From positions 62,001 through 126,000 of the forward strand of contig KQ965776.1 in the NCBI GenBank assembly GCA_001574975.1: DNA of 64,000 nucleotides, written 5' to 3'. Source of the DNA: Gonapodya prolifera JEL478 (lineage: Eukaryota; Monoblepharomycota; Monoblepharidomycetes; Monoblepharidales; Gonapodyaceae). The notes below the pieces were generated by a model. That model worked only from the letters and a program-made list of their open reading frames with translations. It ran no database searches and was not told where the DNA came from. Each line of letters opens with the position of its first letter. Position 1 is the first letter of the stretch. The translations under genes were made by a program, and so were the position numbers. Positions 53,490-64,000 of the stretch are shown here, in pieces.

Positions 53490-56400
53490 TCACGCCTGCG
53501 CGGCCGCGCTCTCCAATTGAGATAGGGTTTTCTGAAACCTTGCCCACTCGTCGCTCTCCGGCTGTCCGATCTGTCCCACCTCGAACACACTCACTCGTCC
53601 GTCAACACCCCCAGTGGCTACACTTTTACCATCCCGACTCCAATCGACCTTGTTGAGCGCCCGCCCTTGTCCCACGTGCGCACTCATGACGGGGACCTCG
53701 AGCTCCGCATTGAGGTTGTACAAGTCCAATCGGCCCGACCCATCCGCAGTCGCGAAGACAGCGGGGTGCAACGGCGACCAGCGCACATCGTAAACGTAGT
53801 CAGAGAAGTCGGTAAAGACGGAGACAGGGAAATGAGGTGTAAAGTGGGTCGACGGGCGGGAGATGGACTGAATGCGAGGGAAGTTGCGAGTGTGACGATG
53901 AATGAGCAATCCAGGAACACGACGACTCCACCATCTCACCTTGGCCCTCCACAGTTGCACTGTCCAGTCCACCGAACTCGTTAAAAACAGATCACCCAGC
54001 GTCCCCCCGCCGGGGCCATTTACCGGGTGGAAGTGCAATCCCGTGACAGGCCCAGCGTGGCCACCCCTGACGACGCCCCCAGGTTTGTCACCTGCTCGCC
54101 CGTACACATCGTATGGGTTGACGCCGGCCTTGGCGCCTGCTCTGTCGAACCTGTTGCCCTGATACACTGCTCCTTCCTCTGTGCCAACAAGGAAGGACGT
54201 AGTCTCCGAGTCAGGGAAGCCCATGCAAGTGATGGCGAGCTCGTCAGTTTTGGGTTGAGGGTTGCTCGGGACGGTAAGCTCGATGGATTCCTATGGGTGG
54301 GTCAGTGCAAGAGGATGTGAGTAGGTAAGTGGTTGCACGGAAGGGGAAACCAAACTTCACAAAGGCACATCCCCATCCATTTCCATTTTTAACCTCGTTC
54401 CCCTGGAAGCACGTCATTTGTGTTGCCCTACAGCCCAATACCCACCGTCGGTTGTGCCAACATATCCAACTGCCACCCACATACTGATCCATCCGTAGAC
54501 GCCGAGACGAGAGCATGAGCGTTGGCCGTTCCGACCATGGCGAGTGAGTACACTGGGTGCGTGTGTCCCGCTCCGGAGAGGGGGGTCTTGAGCACGGGGA
54601 GGGATTTGGCGCGGGTGTCCCACAGCACGACTTGGCCCGAGTAGGTCCCGGCGACAATCAGGGTGGGGTGGTGCGGGGAGAAGATGGCGGAGGTGATGTC
54701 GGACTGTGGCAGGGGTGATTGGTAAGAGGTCAGGAGAGGTGAGGCACAAATCACGAAAGTACACTTTCACCATTTCGAACCCACCTGGCACTGAAACACG
54801 AACTCCGGTCTCGCCGGCACGTGCATGTTCCACACGGCAGCATAGCCGTCCTGGTCAGTTGACAACGTGCGGGACTTAGAGTAGGCAGCCAGGAGAAGTT
54901 CAGGGAACTTTGCAGGGGTCACAAATTCGAGACGGTGTACAAGGGATGGAAAAACAGGTGGATGTGAGCGAAGGGGAAACGAAACACTTTGTATGAGCAC
55001 GTCCGTCCCACCTTGTATGACCAGTCCAGTGCTGTGACCGCCCGCGAGCGCACGCGGTCCGAGAGAAATTCGACGGACAGCTGCACGGTCCGCGTCAGGT
55101 CGGAGTCGCTATGGGGGAAGGGGAAAAGAGTGGGGAGGCGACAGACATCTCAGCGCACGAACGCAGAGCAGTCCTTCACCCTGCAGGGCTGTGATAAACT
55201 CCGTCAACCATTGCTGGTCCCACCGGCAAGCGCTGCATGCGCCGATACCAGACATTACAACGTTTACCCCAACTCCCCCGAAAATCACACACCCAAACCC
55301 GATCAACTCACGTTCCCTCGCCCACCCCAACAGTGTAGTCCCACACTCCGCCATCGGGCCTCGCCATCGCAACCTCGACCAATTTTCCTGCGCGCTCCAC
55401 GAACTCTACAAATGCTTCGCTACTCATGAGCGCCTTGCGCTCCTCGTCGGTCAGGGTGGGAGGCGGAGCAAGTGAAGGAGTTGGTTGCGGCGCAGGAGGG
55501 GCGGCAGGTACCGGAGTTACAGTGCTGGTGGACGTTGAAGCGGTGCGCCGAGGGGGTGGGGGCGCGTCGGAGCCTGGTTCCGCATCAGCGTAGTCGGAGG
55601 GAGAGGAAGGTGTGGGAGAAGGCGAGCGGGAAGCGCGGCGCGGTCGAGGGGCGGCGAGGGGTGTGGGAACAGGATTCGTTTGGACTTCTTTGGAGTACGT
55701 GACTCGTTCCTTTGGGGAGCGAGCTGAGAACAACAGAAAGAACGAGAGCAGAAGAATACGAGACTAACCCGCGGTGGAAGATCCCATATGAGAAAATCTG
55801 CGACGGTGAGTGTCGGAGGCGGTTTCTCTCTGGGTGGAGAGGGACGGTAGGTGAGAGCCTGTTCCGTTCTGTACAGCATAGCTCCCATTTCCCGTGAGAA
55901 TCCGCGTGGTACAATCCTCTGATGAGGGGATCCTCGTTCTTCATCAAAATTCTTTGATGAATAACCAAACTATTCCGTTGAATACCTATGCTCGTCCCGT
56001 GAGTCCATCTTCCTTGCTACTTCATCGATTCGGCGCTCTATAGTCCTATCTGCTCCTTCTCTTGATCGAATACACACTCAGCAGGTCTGCGAATGTTCGT
56101 TCCGGATTCATTTCCATTACATTGATCTTCGGTAGTGTCGGAAATCAAACGGCGGCGATGATTGTGGTTGAATTCCCACCACCACCAACACTGCCGCCCT
56201 ACCAATAAATGAATTATCACTCAACTCACGTCGTTGCCTGCTGCTGCTGTTGTCCAGCACCACCTGTTGGTGTCTGCAATCCAGCTGCCGAGACAACAGA
56301 ACTCTCCCTGGCCGTGACAGACGACCCGACTGTCGATCCTACATCTGACCCCTTGTCATCATGCTCCGAGAGGGCAGAGAGCGGTGTGGAAGCTCGAACC

Positions 56401-56799
56401 GCGGGAGAATCGCGCTCTCCGACAAGAGATGCTACGAGGGCGTCGACGTCGTGCCGCGATGTGGCAAGAGGGGGAGTGGGAGCGAGAGCGTTACTGGCAG
56501 AGGCGGAAGCAGAAGAGGAGGCGGTGCGAGATGCTGGAGCTGCGATTGGCTGTTTAAGGAGTGGTGGTGTGCGGGTTGGGAGTTGGTGGGTTGAAGATGG
56601 GAATAGGATGGTGAATAGTAAGAGATGGACATGGAATATGAAGAAATCGGTAAGAAAACAAGAGTAGGTTGGCGACGGATCAGCACCAACGTACGTCTCT
56701 CCTGTTGTTCTCCAGATTGATTTTCCTGCTCTCCCTCGCCTTCCGCAGCTCCTCCAGCTTCTGTCTTTTTTTCTCCAATTCGTCTTTCCGAGTCGACAT
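53490..56799 (-). CDS. Cytoplasmic dynein 1 intermediate chain
   Basis: Scaffold subunit that links dynein heavy and light chains to dynactin. The start [20 protein letters not shown] opens the N-terminal coiled coil that binds dynactin p150 and Nudel (family: MS..K.ELERKK.RLA.IRE..). A Ser/Pro linker contains the conserved [13 protein letters not shown] and a Gln run. After a Pro-rich exon ([16 protein letters not shown]) comes [12 protein letters not shown], matching the YTKEVQT light-chain-binding motif. The C-terminal half is a WD40 propeller: [88 protein letters not shown] and RVSVFEVG. There are many introns, some within propeller blades. The start was chosen by homology; an upstream in-frame extension lacks the family motif. 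Confidence 0.85.
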
Positions 56800-57055
56800 C
56801 CCTGCGCCGTGCAATCGTGGGTGTTCGTTGAAAGCTTTGGTCACTCGAAAGGACCAACAGGCCGACGCGACCACATCCTTCTGGACTTTCCTGTCTTGAA
56901 AATTCGGGGTAGTACCAGATCGATTATTTCCAAGCTTACAAAAAGGTCAGTACGTGCACGTCGGATCCGGGAGCGGAGTGAGGAAATCGATTGCATTATT
57001 GGAAAGAAAGATGATATACATTTCAAAGATTATTTTGGGATATGTCGTGCGCGCT

Positions 57056-60000
57056 TCAACCCTCAATGTGGTTCCCATCTCCTTCCACTCCACTCGATGA
57101 CCCACCGCTCGGCGGAGGGTTGAACTTGATCTTAAGCCCACCACCACCTGCAGCAACTTCTCCGGCTAGCTTGACTTTCTTGGGCCTACCACGCTTGCGT
57201 GGTACATCCTGTCTGCCTTCATCGCCTTCGCTGTTCTGGACACTCTCGTATTCGGTGACGCTCCTGCCTCCGTCAATGAACATCTCGTCTGCTTCGTCGT
57301 CCTCGTCTGCGAGTTCCTGGAATCGGCGCTTGCGATTAGCGTTGTCTCCATCATCCTTGCGCTTCCCCTTGTCGCCCGATAGGGTGGTGTCTTCCGTTCC
57401 GTCGCTGCCCTCTCCCTCATCGCTCCCATCCGAGTCTTCCCACTGCTTCTTTGCGAGCATATTTTCGTTGAGCGTCGCGCCTTCACGCTTGCGGCGACCA
57501 CGTCCAAGGGTGTGCGGGTTATCGACTTTGACAACCTTGGGCTGATCCTTCAAGAAGATCTCAGGGACTTCATCTGGCTGAATGAAACGTCCTTTCGAGG
57601 GCTGTCCTCGTGCTTTCCACTCGAGCGCGTCGCGTTCCTCCATCTCGCGATCCATGGCTCGAAATAGCTCTTTCTCTTCATCGTTCCTGGCGATGATGTC
57701 AAGAAGGTATTCCCCACTGGTAGTCTCCTCCTCCGCATCGGCACCATCATTAGCCTCATCTTCATCTCCATCTCCAGCTCCGTCCGCACCACTTCCCCCA
57801 CCAAGTAGAGAGCGCAGGAATTCTTCACGCTCCTCGTTGGTGGACTTGTTGTCGAATTTCCCGGCCTGAATAACCTTGCTGTCCATGTCGAGCTTAAATT
57901 GGGCCCGAGCGAGGATGTTCTCCTCCACCGACTTAACAGTCACCAAGCGGAATATCTTGACCTCTTTCGTCTGCCCGATACGGTGGGCACGGTCTTGGGC
58001 CTGTAAATCCTGGTGAGGGTTCCTGTAGAGACGAGTTAGTCTTGCGATGCGAAAAAATGGGAGAATAAATGGCACCCACCAGTCCGAATCGAAAATGATC
58101 ACTGTGTCGGCAACTTGCAAGTTCAACCCCAATCCACCCGCCCTTGTCGATAAGATGAACAGCATGAACTCCGTGTCGTTAGCATCGTTGAACCTCCTCA
58201 TCATTTCTGCGCGATCCTCGTGCTTTGTGTGCCCGTCCAGGCGGAGCACGTTGATACCCCGGTAAGCGCAGAACTCTTCAAATACGTCCATGACAAGAGT
58301 CTGTGTTCGTGGAAAGACAACGGTAATAAGAAAAGGTCGGATTCCGTGGAGAATATAATCTCACCATTTGGAAGAACATCAACACTTTATGCCCAGTCGC
58401 AAAGAACTTTGGAAGCAGCCTGTCCAAAAGCTCGAACTTTCCTGACACCCGGTAGAGCAACATCTTGTTTGTCCATGCTGGGTCGACGGCATCTCGCACT
58501 TCTTGGAAGGCGAAGGGATGGTTGCAGACTTTACGCAAGTGCATGAGGGTGTTACGGAGACCCTTGACACCGGACCTGGACGTATCAGGTATAGTCCTTC
58601 AATCAGCGACCGCGTCGATTGGAGCGAAATTGAATTGTTACTTACGTGGACTTCCCGGCCTGTGCCACCATCGGCAACACGCCATGCCTCTTGATTTGGT
58701 CGTAAAGACGTTGCTGCAGAAAGCTGAACTGACACTTGATGACTTTCTCCGATTTTCCGGGGAGTTGAGCCTCGACGTCCTTCTTGAGCCGACGAAGAAG
58801 GAAAGGCCGAAGAACTTTGTGGAGTCGCTTGATGATCAGCAATTGCTCTTCCTCGTTCAAGGCGACGTTGTCCTGGCTCATTCCACCAACAGCTTGTCCC
58901 TTGAACGGGCTTGTCGTAAAGAGCAAGAAAATTTGGTACCATTATTACAACGAAAATGCGAGCTCCCACACACCTGTTGAACCACTCGTCAAACGTCTTG
59001 ACAGAGTCGAATATTTTCGGACAAATGAAGTTCAGCAGCGACCAAAGTTCTGGGAGGTTGTTTTGAAGTGGTGTCCCGGTTAGGATAAGTCGGTATCGGC
59101 TGCTGTAGTTCTGAGTGAGAATCTGCACCAACTTCGCCTCGCTGTTTTTCATGCGATGGCCCTCTGCGGATTTTCGGTTGAGAAGAAAAGCAGTGTGTTA
59201 ATGGACAATAATCAGACACACTCGATCCATCACATCTCACCATCAATAATCATGTATACCCATTTGATCCTGCTTAACGATGGTCGATCCTTGTCGTTGG
59301 TAATGAACTGGTACGTCGTGAGCAGGACGTTGAAGTTGCCCCCCCTAAGCTCATATTGAAGCGCTTTGCGTGCAGCCGGAGGCCCCTTGTAGACGATTTT
59401 GGTGATTGACGGCGCCCACTTCTCAAACTCAAGCGCCCAGTTCGTGAGTGTTGAAAGAGGAACAATAACCAGAAACGGGCCTGGTTGGCGCTTCCGCTCG
59501 ACGAGGTACGAGATGAGGGAAATGGTTTGAATTGTTTTACCCAAACCTCGAAGGATGAGGCGGGCATTTTTAGTCCAACCAGTAATCCAACTCCATGAAG
59601 ACCAGCTACTCACCCATTTCGTCTGCCAATATACCGTTCAGTCTGTTATTGTACAAGCTGACCATCCACTCAAGACCCTTCAATTGGTACTCCTTCAAGC
59701 GACCACCAGAAAGGATATCAGGCTGTGCCGTCACCGACTCCACAACCCTGTGCGCCACTCCGTAGTAATCAAGCTTTCCTGCCTTTCTTCGTCTCTCGGA
59801 AGCTTGCGCGGCCGTACTGACACCGTTTGGATCCCCGGCGTCTTCCTCATCATCCTCGAGAAGGGATTCCTCGTCCAGCTCGATTGGCTCGCCGTCAGCA
59901 ATCGCCTTTTGCTGTGCGAGCACTTGAGCCGACAGGTTTTTGAGAAATTGGGACGTCTGGTTGAGGATCGACGTGATTCGGGTGTCCTTGGCTGATTCAA

Positions 60001-61467
60001 CAAGCTTGAGGTACGCTTCTTCGTCTGTTGAGTGGTAGGAAAGACAAGAAGTCCGTGATGAGATGTGTCGCGAAATTAAAATACTGTGATTGCCGCGCAA
60101 GTCCATAAAGTCCAGCTCTCTGCTCCACAATCCCGTGCTGTGCGAAGTTCATGGCTTCTAAACACCATTTGAAGCACGTATCCTCCCCACAATCATTCCA
60201 ATCTCCAAGAATTGATCAACAGTTCAATCACCAATGCAAAAACTCACCGTCTTCGCGGAGTGCACGCAATCTCTCTTTGCTATTCCTCTCGACCCGCGCT
60301 TGCTCCTCCTTCTCAACACGCGCATGAAGCTTGATGACGGCTTGTCCGAGCCTCTGCATCCTCGCGTGGCGCGCTCTGTGCCAACCCTTGACTTGGGCGG
60401 CCTGTTGGGCGACCTGTTCGACGAATTCCAACTGGCGGGCTTTGTCCTTGCGCTCCCTCTCGACCCTTTGCTGCCGCTCGAGCCGTTCCGTAGACCTTGC
60501 CTCGCGAATAGAGGGTCTCTTGGGCCTCTTGAGTGCTGCGCGGTCCAGCGACACCAGTGGGAGCATGGATGAGGAGCGCGTATGTGCCATGAGGACGCCG
60601 TGCCGGATCTCTCGCTGCAATGGAAGAAGTTTCAGGGCCTTGAGCTCAGCCACAGCGCGGAGCTTGAGCTGAGAGGCAGTAGCGATGCGGTTCTCGGGGT
60701 CAAGCGTTAGATTCGCGACCGGTTCGCCTTGGATTCCCAGTGGGAGCTTCTCGAGCTCTCGAATGCGCGCCTGGATGCGGGTTTGAAGTCTACGCTCACG
60801 CTCTCGGGCGAGAACTGCAGGGTCTACGGCGGGTGGGGCAATTGCGGGAATGAGGGTGCGGTGCAGGGTCGCAGCGTGGAGGGCATGCGACACTGGCCGA
60901 GGAAGAAGTGCGAATGGGTTCGAGTCTTTGTTGATACGGAACTGTGGTTCTTTGGGTGCATCGGATGAAGAGGATGCGGCTTGCTGGGATGAAGAGTCTT
61001 GTTCGCCATTTGGAAGTGGGGAAGAGACTGCAGAGGGTTCGGCTGCCGAATGTGACTGGGGCGATGTGGTGACTCCGTTGGTGAGTGCCTTGGGGGAGTG
61101 AGTCGTGGCTTGAGACTCAAGCGGAAGCCTGGGCAAAGACACGGTGAGAAGGGGGGAAGATATGTGACGGATGGAAGTGGAATGGGGATGATTCCGTGAC
61201 AGCAACGAGAGAACGTGGATGCGCAGCAGGAAAAAAGAATAAAAGAGGTAAAGAGGGAATCGGGGAAAGAATGCAGAGGGATGGGCTAGAGCGGTGAAGC
61301 TTTGAGGTGTGTCTGAGGCCTCCCCGCACTCACCCTCTGCTGATGCGTCTGAACTCGAAGATTTGGCGTCTGAGGGTGTCAATTTGATCCTGAGAGAAGG
61401 GCCCAGCACCCGTAGCAACTCCCCCATTCATCGCGGTAGACGGAGGTGCCGTCTGCGCTGCCTCCAT
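57056..61467 (-). CDS. SNF2/STH1-type chromatin-remodelling ATPase (no bromodomain seen)
   Basis: Motor subunit of a SWI/SNF or RSC-type complex. The start [20 protein letters not shown] leads to a QLQ motif ([20 protein letters not shown]). An HSA-like helix follows ([36 protein letters not shown]). The helicase core has [36 protein letters not shown] and LLTTYQFI. The Walker B DEGH is split by an intron, and [20 protein letters not shown] and [20 protein letters not shown] follow. The helicase C part has [43 protein letters not shown] and [20 protein letters not shown]. SnAC-like and acidic segments, then an AT-hook (KRGRPKK), precede the stop at 57056. No bromodomain is present before the stop or in the 250 bp beyond, unlike Snf2 and Sth1 of yeast. 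Confidence 0.88.
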
Positions 61468-62456
61468 GGTCGGCAAGTTTGGGAGTGAAATGGGCTGCAC
61501 TTTCAATACACAAGCAAGGTTGGCACGCCGTGCCACACTCCACCCCACTCCCGAAGACCTTTTCTTCTTCACATGGTCTCTCCGAAAATCTCAATACAAG
61601 GTAGAGTCGCAAGAAAATTCTGGCACTTCAAAGAACCAAATGAGCTTGGATCTCGCTGCGCTCTTTCTATTAAAATGGGAGGAAGCTCCTGCGGATTTCA
61701 AATGTACTTATTTCAGCAAGACTTATCTAGCTTTGCCGTATTTGTGCGCTGTCCTGGCACTGTAGACTAGTACATAGTTTGTTCCTCGAAAATATGTGCA
61801 ACTCGAGGATGCACCATACATGCGGTATGCAGACGCTGTGAAGTGGTTGCGAATTGGGCGACCAACCCCTCCGTTGCCAAACATGTTCACATTTGACCAC
61901 TCTGTTATCAGCATCTCAAGCCCTTGTACTGCACTCCGGACGCTCCTGCCAGTTGCAGGTCCTTCCATTGCACAGTGACTGTTTGACGAAGATGCCGAAT
62001 TGTGTCAAGTGTGACTGTCGAATGTGCACGTCATGAAAATACCGGGAACCTGTGTAATGAGTGTCGGCACCCCTGAGATGATGGACGAACACGGTAGGTT
62101 TTGCTATTTTTTAGTTGCATTGGATGCATAACCCTCAACGCGAGGCTATCTGAATACAGAAAACTGACGAATCGAAAGCTACTTCATTTCACATGTCCCG
62201 GATAATAGCAGTAGGTAGAGTATATGTGTACATGTTCGATGTCTCCATGAGCGTGTGCTGTTGAACCATCATTGCTAGCGCCTTGAGGAGTGGAGTGCTG
62301 AGTACGGGGCACCCAAAGAGAATATCAAACTTATTTCAGTCATATGTGTCAGTTCCGTTTATGCTTCCGTGAGGGCGTCGCTTCGGATGAAGCGATCAAC
62401 ATTATAAATTGCAGTCAAAAAGACTGCAATTTACCATCCAACCCTCCAACAGAAAA
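61468..62456. other. Intergenic region, about 990 bp, divergent
   Basis: This is the longest gene-free stretch in the window, between the SNF2 ATPase start (-) and the amidase start (+). It is more AT-rich than the coding parts and contains short open frames without family features. The last 50 bp before the amidase start hold a strong hairpin, listed separately. A small unrecognised gene in 61.6-62.0 kb cannot be excluded. Confidence 0.5.
62405..62433. promoter_or_regulatory. 12-bp perfect inverted repeat in the amidase 5' leader
   Basis: TAAATTGCAGTC at 62405-62416 is the exact reverse complement of GACTGCAATTTA at 62422-62433, with a 5-nt A-rich loop. It sits 23 bp upstream of the amidase ATG. 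It could be a protein-binding palindrome or an mRNA leader hairpin. Confidence 0.7.
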
Positions 62457-64000
62457 ATGCTGTCTTGGGAATCGATCCGGGATCAGAAGCAAGCCCAGCG
62501 TGCTTCGAAAATCCTCCCCGAGTGGCGGATTCCTCAGGAGAAGCTCGCATCCTTTGGCGACCTCGGCGCGATCGAATTCGTCGAGAAGTCGGGGATTCTG
62601 ACCGATCGGGAGCTGGAAATCACGTCGTGGACAGCTGTCGAGGTGCTCAAGGTGAGCGAGCGTGGCCAGGTCTCTCGGATGGTGCCGATAATGAGCATGT
62701 GGCCGAATTCGCCGTCGTAGAGGGTCCATGCTGGAGAAATCACCGCATACGAGGTGACGAAGGCAATCTGCCATCGAGCTGCAATTGGTACGTGTTTGTA
62801 GCTCGCAACCGGCGTTCGGTGTCTTTGAACTTTGCTTCCGATGTCATAACGTCCAGCCCAACAGATTTCCAATTGTTTAACTGAGGTATGGTACTTCAAA
62901 CGTTCTGATATCTCACACAAATATTTGATGTGTATGTCGCCGACCAAAGATATTCTTCGATGAGGCGCTGGAAAGGTGTGTTTTGTGTTTTCAAGAGTCG
63001 CTGTCACGGTTTTGAGAGATTCGTCCTCCAAGGGCGAAGGAACTGGACTCTCAGTTTTCCAGTAATGGTGGAAAGCCCGTCGGTCCCCTTCATGGACTTC
63101 CTATCAGTGTAAGTTTCGTTGTCAGTCCAGACGACAGTCACGTCAAAACCGACCCATGTTCTCTACTTCAGATAAAAGATCTTTTTAACGTACCCGGGTA
63201 CGACTCTACGATCGGATTGATTGCATGGGCGAACCAACCGGCCAAGGAGTGGGCGGTTCCTTGCAAGGTGCGTTCAAGAGGTTGACTTTGAATCTAAACA
63301 TCGAACAATATGTTTTAAATTGCGAAGATTCTTCTCGATGCCGGAGCGATACTGTATTGCAAAACCAATATCCCTCAAAGTAAGTACTGTCGCAGGGAGA
63401 TAAAACCTCACGGGGATCTAAACACTGATACCATTTGTCAGTAATGATGACGTTCGAAGGATGGAACCCCGTGTGGGATCGGTCCAAGGTAATTTTTTCT
63501 ACCCTGAAACGCGCCATCTTCCACAAGCTATTGTAACCTCTTCACAGAACCCATACAACCTTACACTTACCTCGGGTGGCTCTTCGGGTGGTGAATCCGC
63601 CCTAGTTGCCTTACGTGGATCATTTTTGGGCGTTGGTACGGACCTTGGCGGAAGTGTGCGCATTCCTGCTGGGTTTTGTGGACTCTGGTCACTACGGGTG
63701 AGTGAAATGATGGATCAATGCCCCTTGTGTAATCTAACATTTACGATAAAGCCGTCCGTTGGCCGAATTTCCCGAAAAGGTGGGCGAGCATTGACCCTAG
63801 GATGCCCAGGGGGGATCTACGGTGTGCAAGGGCCAATGGCGAACAGTTTGGAGGACTTGGAGATGTACACTCGCGTACGTTTCGAGATCTGTGATTAGGT
63901 CTACGCGATGCTGAGACTTGTGTTGTCCACTCAGGTGATGGTCAATTCGAATCAATCATTGGACGATCGTGAGTTTCTGCGTCAAGTCACATCATGTCAG
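62457..64000 (+). CDS. Fungal amidase (amidase-signature family, acetamidase-like), 5' part
   Basis: Amidase-signature hydrolases cleave amides with a Ser-cisSer-Lys triad. The start MLSWESIRDQKQAQRASKIL leads to PEWRIPQEKLASFGDLGAIE and LTDRELEITSWTAVEVL. After several introns come EITAYEVTKAICHRAAIAHQ, then HGLPIS joined to IKDLFNVPGYDSTIGLIAW (the Lys of the triad), WANQPAK and KTNIP-like residues. NPYNLTLTSGGSSGGESALV carries the cis-Ser signature, GVGTDLGGSVRIPAGFCGLW the nucleophile Ser, and LRPSVGRISRKGGRA the next block. The gene runs off the window at GPMANSLEDLEMYTR/VMVNSNQSLDD, so the C-terminal third is missing. It is similar to acetamidase (amdS) by motif; the real substrate is unknown. 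Confidence 0.88.

Noticed and set aside
55108-55480. Open frames on the + strand within the dynein intermediate chain gene
   Set aside because: They lie opposite the KEVQT exon and WD40 part and have no features of their own.

Overview
The window is nuclear DNA from a filamentous fungus, most likely a basidiomycete of the Agaricomycetes type. About thirty protein genes lie on both strands, nearly all cut by many short GT..AG introns (mostly 50-110 nt) and separated by short spacers. The gene set fits this: fungal tropomyosin, dynein intermediate chain, Hel2, cytochrome c peroxidase, a GT90/CAP10 protein, a membrane-anchored UDP-xylose synthase and a tyrosine-kinase-like kinase with SEL1 repeats. 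No rRNA, convincing tRNA, CRISPR array or retroelement was seen.

Layout. 0-9 kb: 3' end of GGPP synthase, tropomyosin, tRNA-dihydrouridine synthase (DUS2 type), a J-domain membrane protein, cytochrome c peroxidase and a GT92-like type II membrane protein. 9-19.4 kb: a DUF2421/ArAE_2 membrane transporter, RPB4, UDP-glucuronate decarboxylase (UXS) with a 637-bp repeat-bearing intron, and a P-loop GTPase. 19.7-27 kb: the accessory-looking part, with an HXXXD acyltransferase, a Fic + protein kinase + SEL1 fusion gene that looks decayed, a DNA element built of inverted arrays of a roughly 20-bp motif, and an amidohydrolase with a repeat-filled intron. 27.6-38.5 kb: nucleotide-sugar/triose-phosphate transporter, dynactin-p24-like protein, HEL2/ZNF598, adaptin-binding protein (AAGAB/Irc6), mitochondrial uS12, SEM1/DSS1 and one unrecognised gene. 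38.8-42.4 kb: a tandem pair of alanine/serine-glyoxylate aminotransferases. 42.7-64 kb: TAF8, GT90, RPB12 (with a 6-nt microexon), ferrochelatase, a BAG6-like ubiquitin-domain protein, dynein intermediate chain, a SNF2/STH1 ATPase and the 5' part of a fungal amidase.

How the genes fit together. UXS (makes UDP-xylose), the TPT-type transporter and the GT90 protein (CAP10 family, which includes xylosyltransferases) could serve one Golgi glycan pathway, with the GT92-like protein as a possible fourth member, but they are scattered and this is inference. RPB4, RPB12, TAF8 and the SNF2 ATPase all act in Pol II transcription. SEM1, HEL2 and the BAG6-like protein act in protein quality control. Several gene pairs share short divergent promoters (RPB12/ferrochelatase 181 bp; dynactin-like/HEL2 125 bp).

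The best leads are the RPB12 microexon, a GC-rich repeat family shared by the introns of two unrelated genes (introner-like, in the same sense orientation), the reciprocal intron differences in the aminotransferase pair, and the inverted-array element beside the Fic-kinase-SEL1 gene. Exon boundaries were read by eye from splice signals and protein-family expectation; no alignment or RNA data were available.
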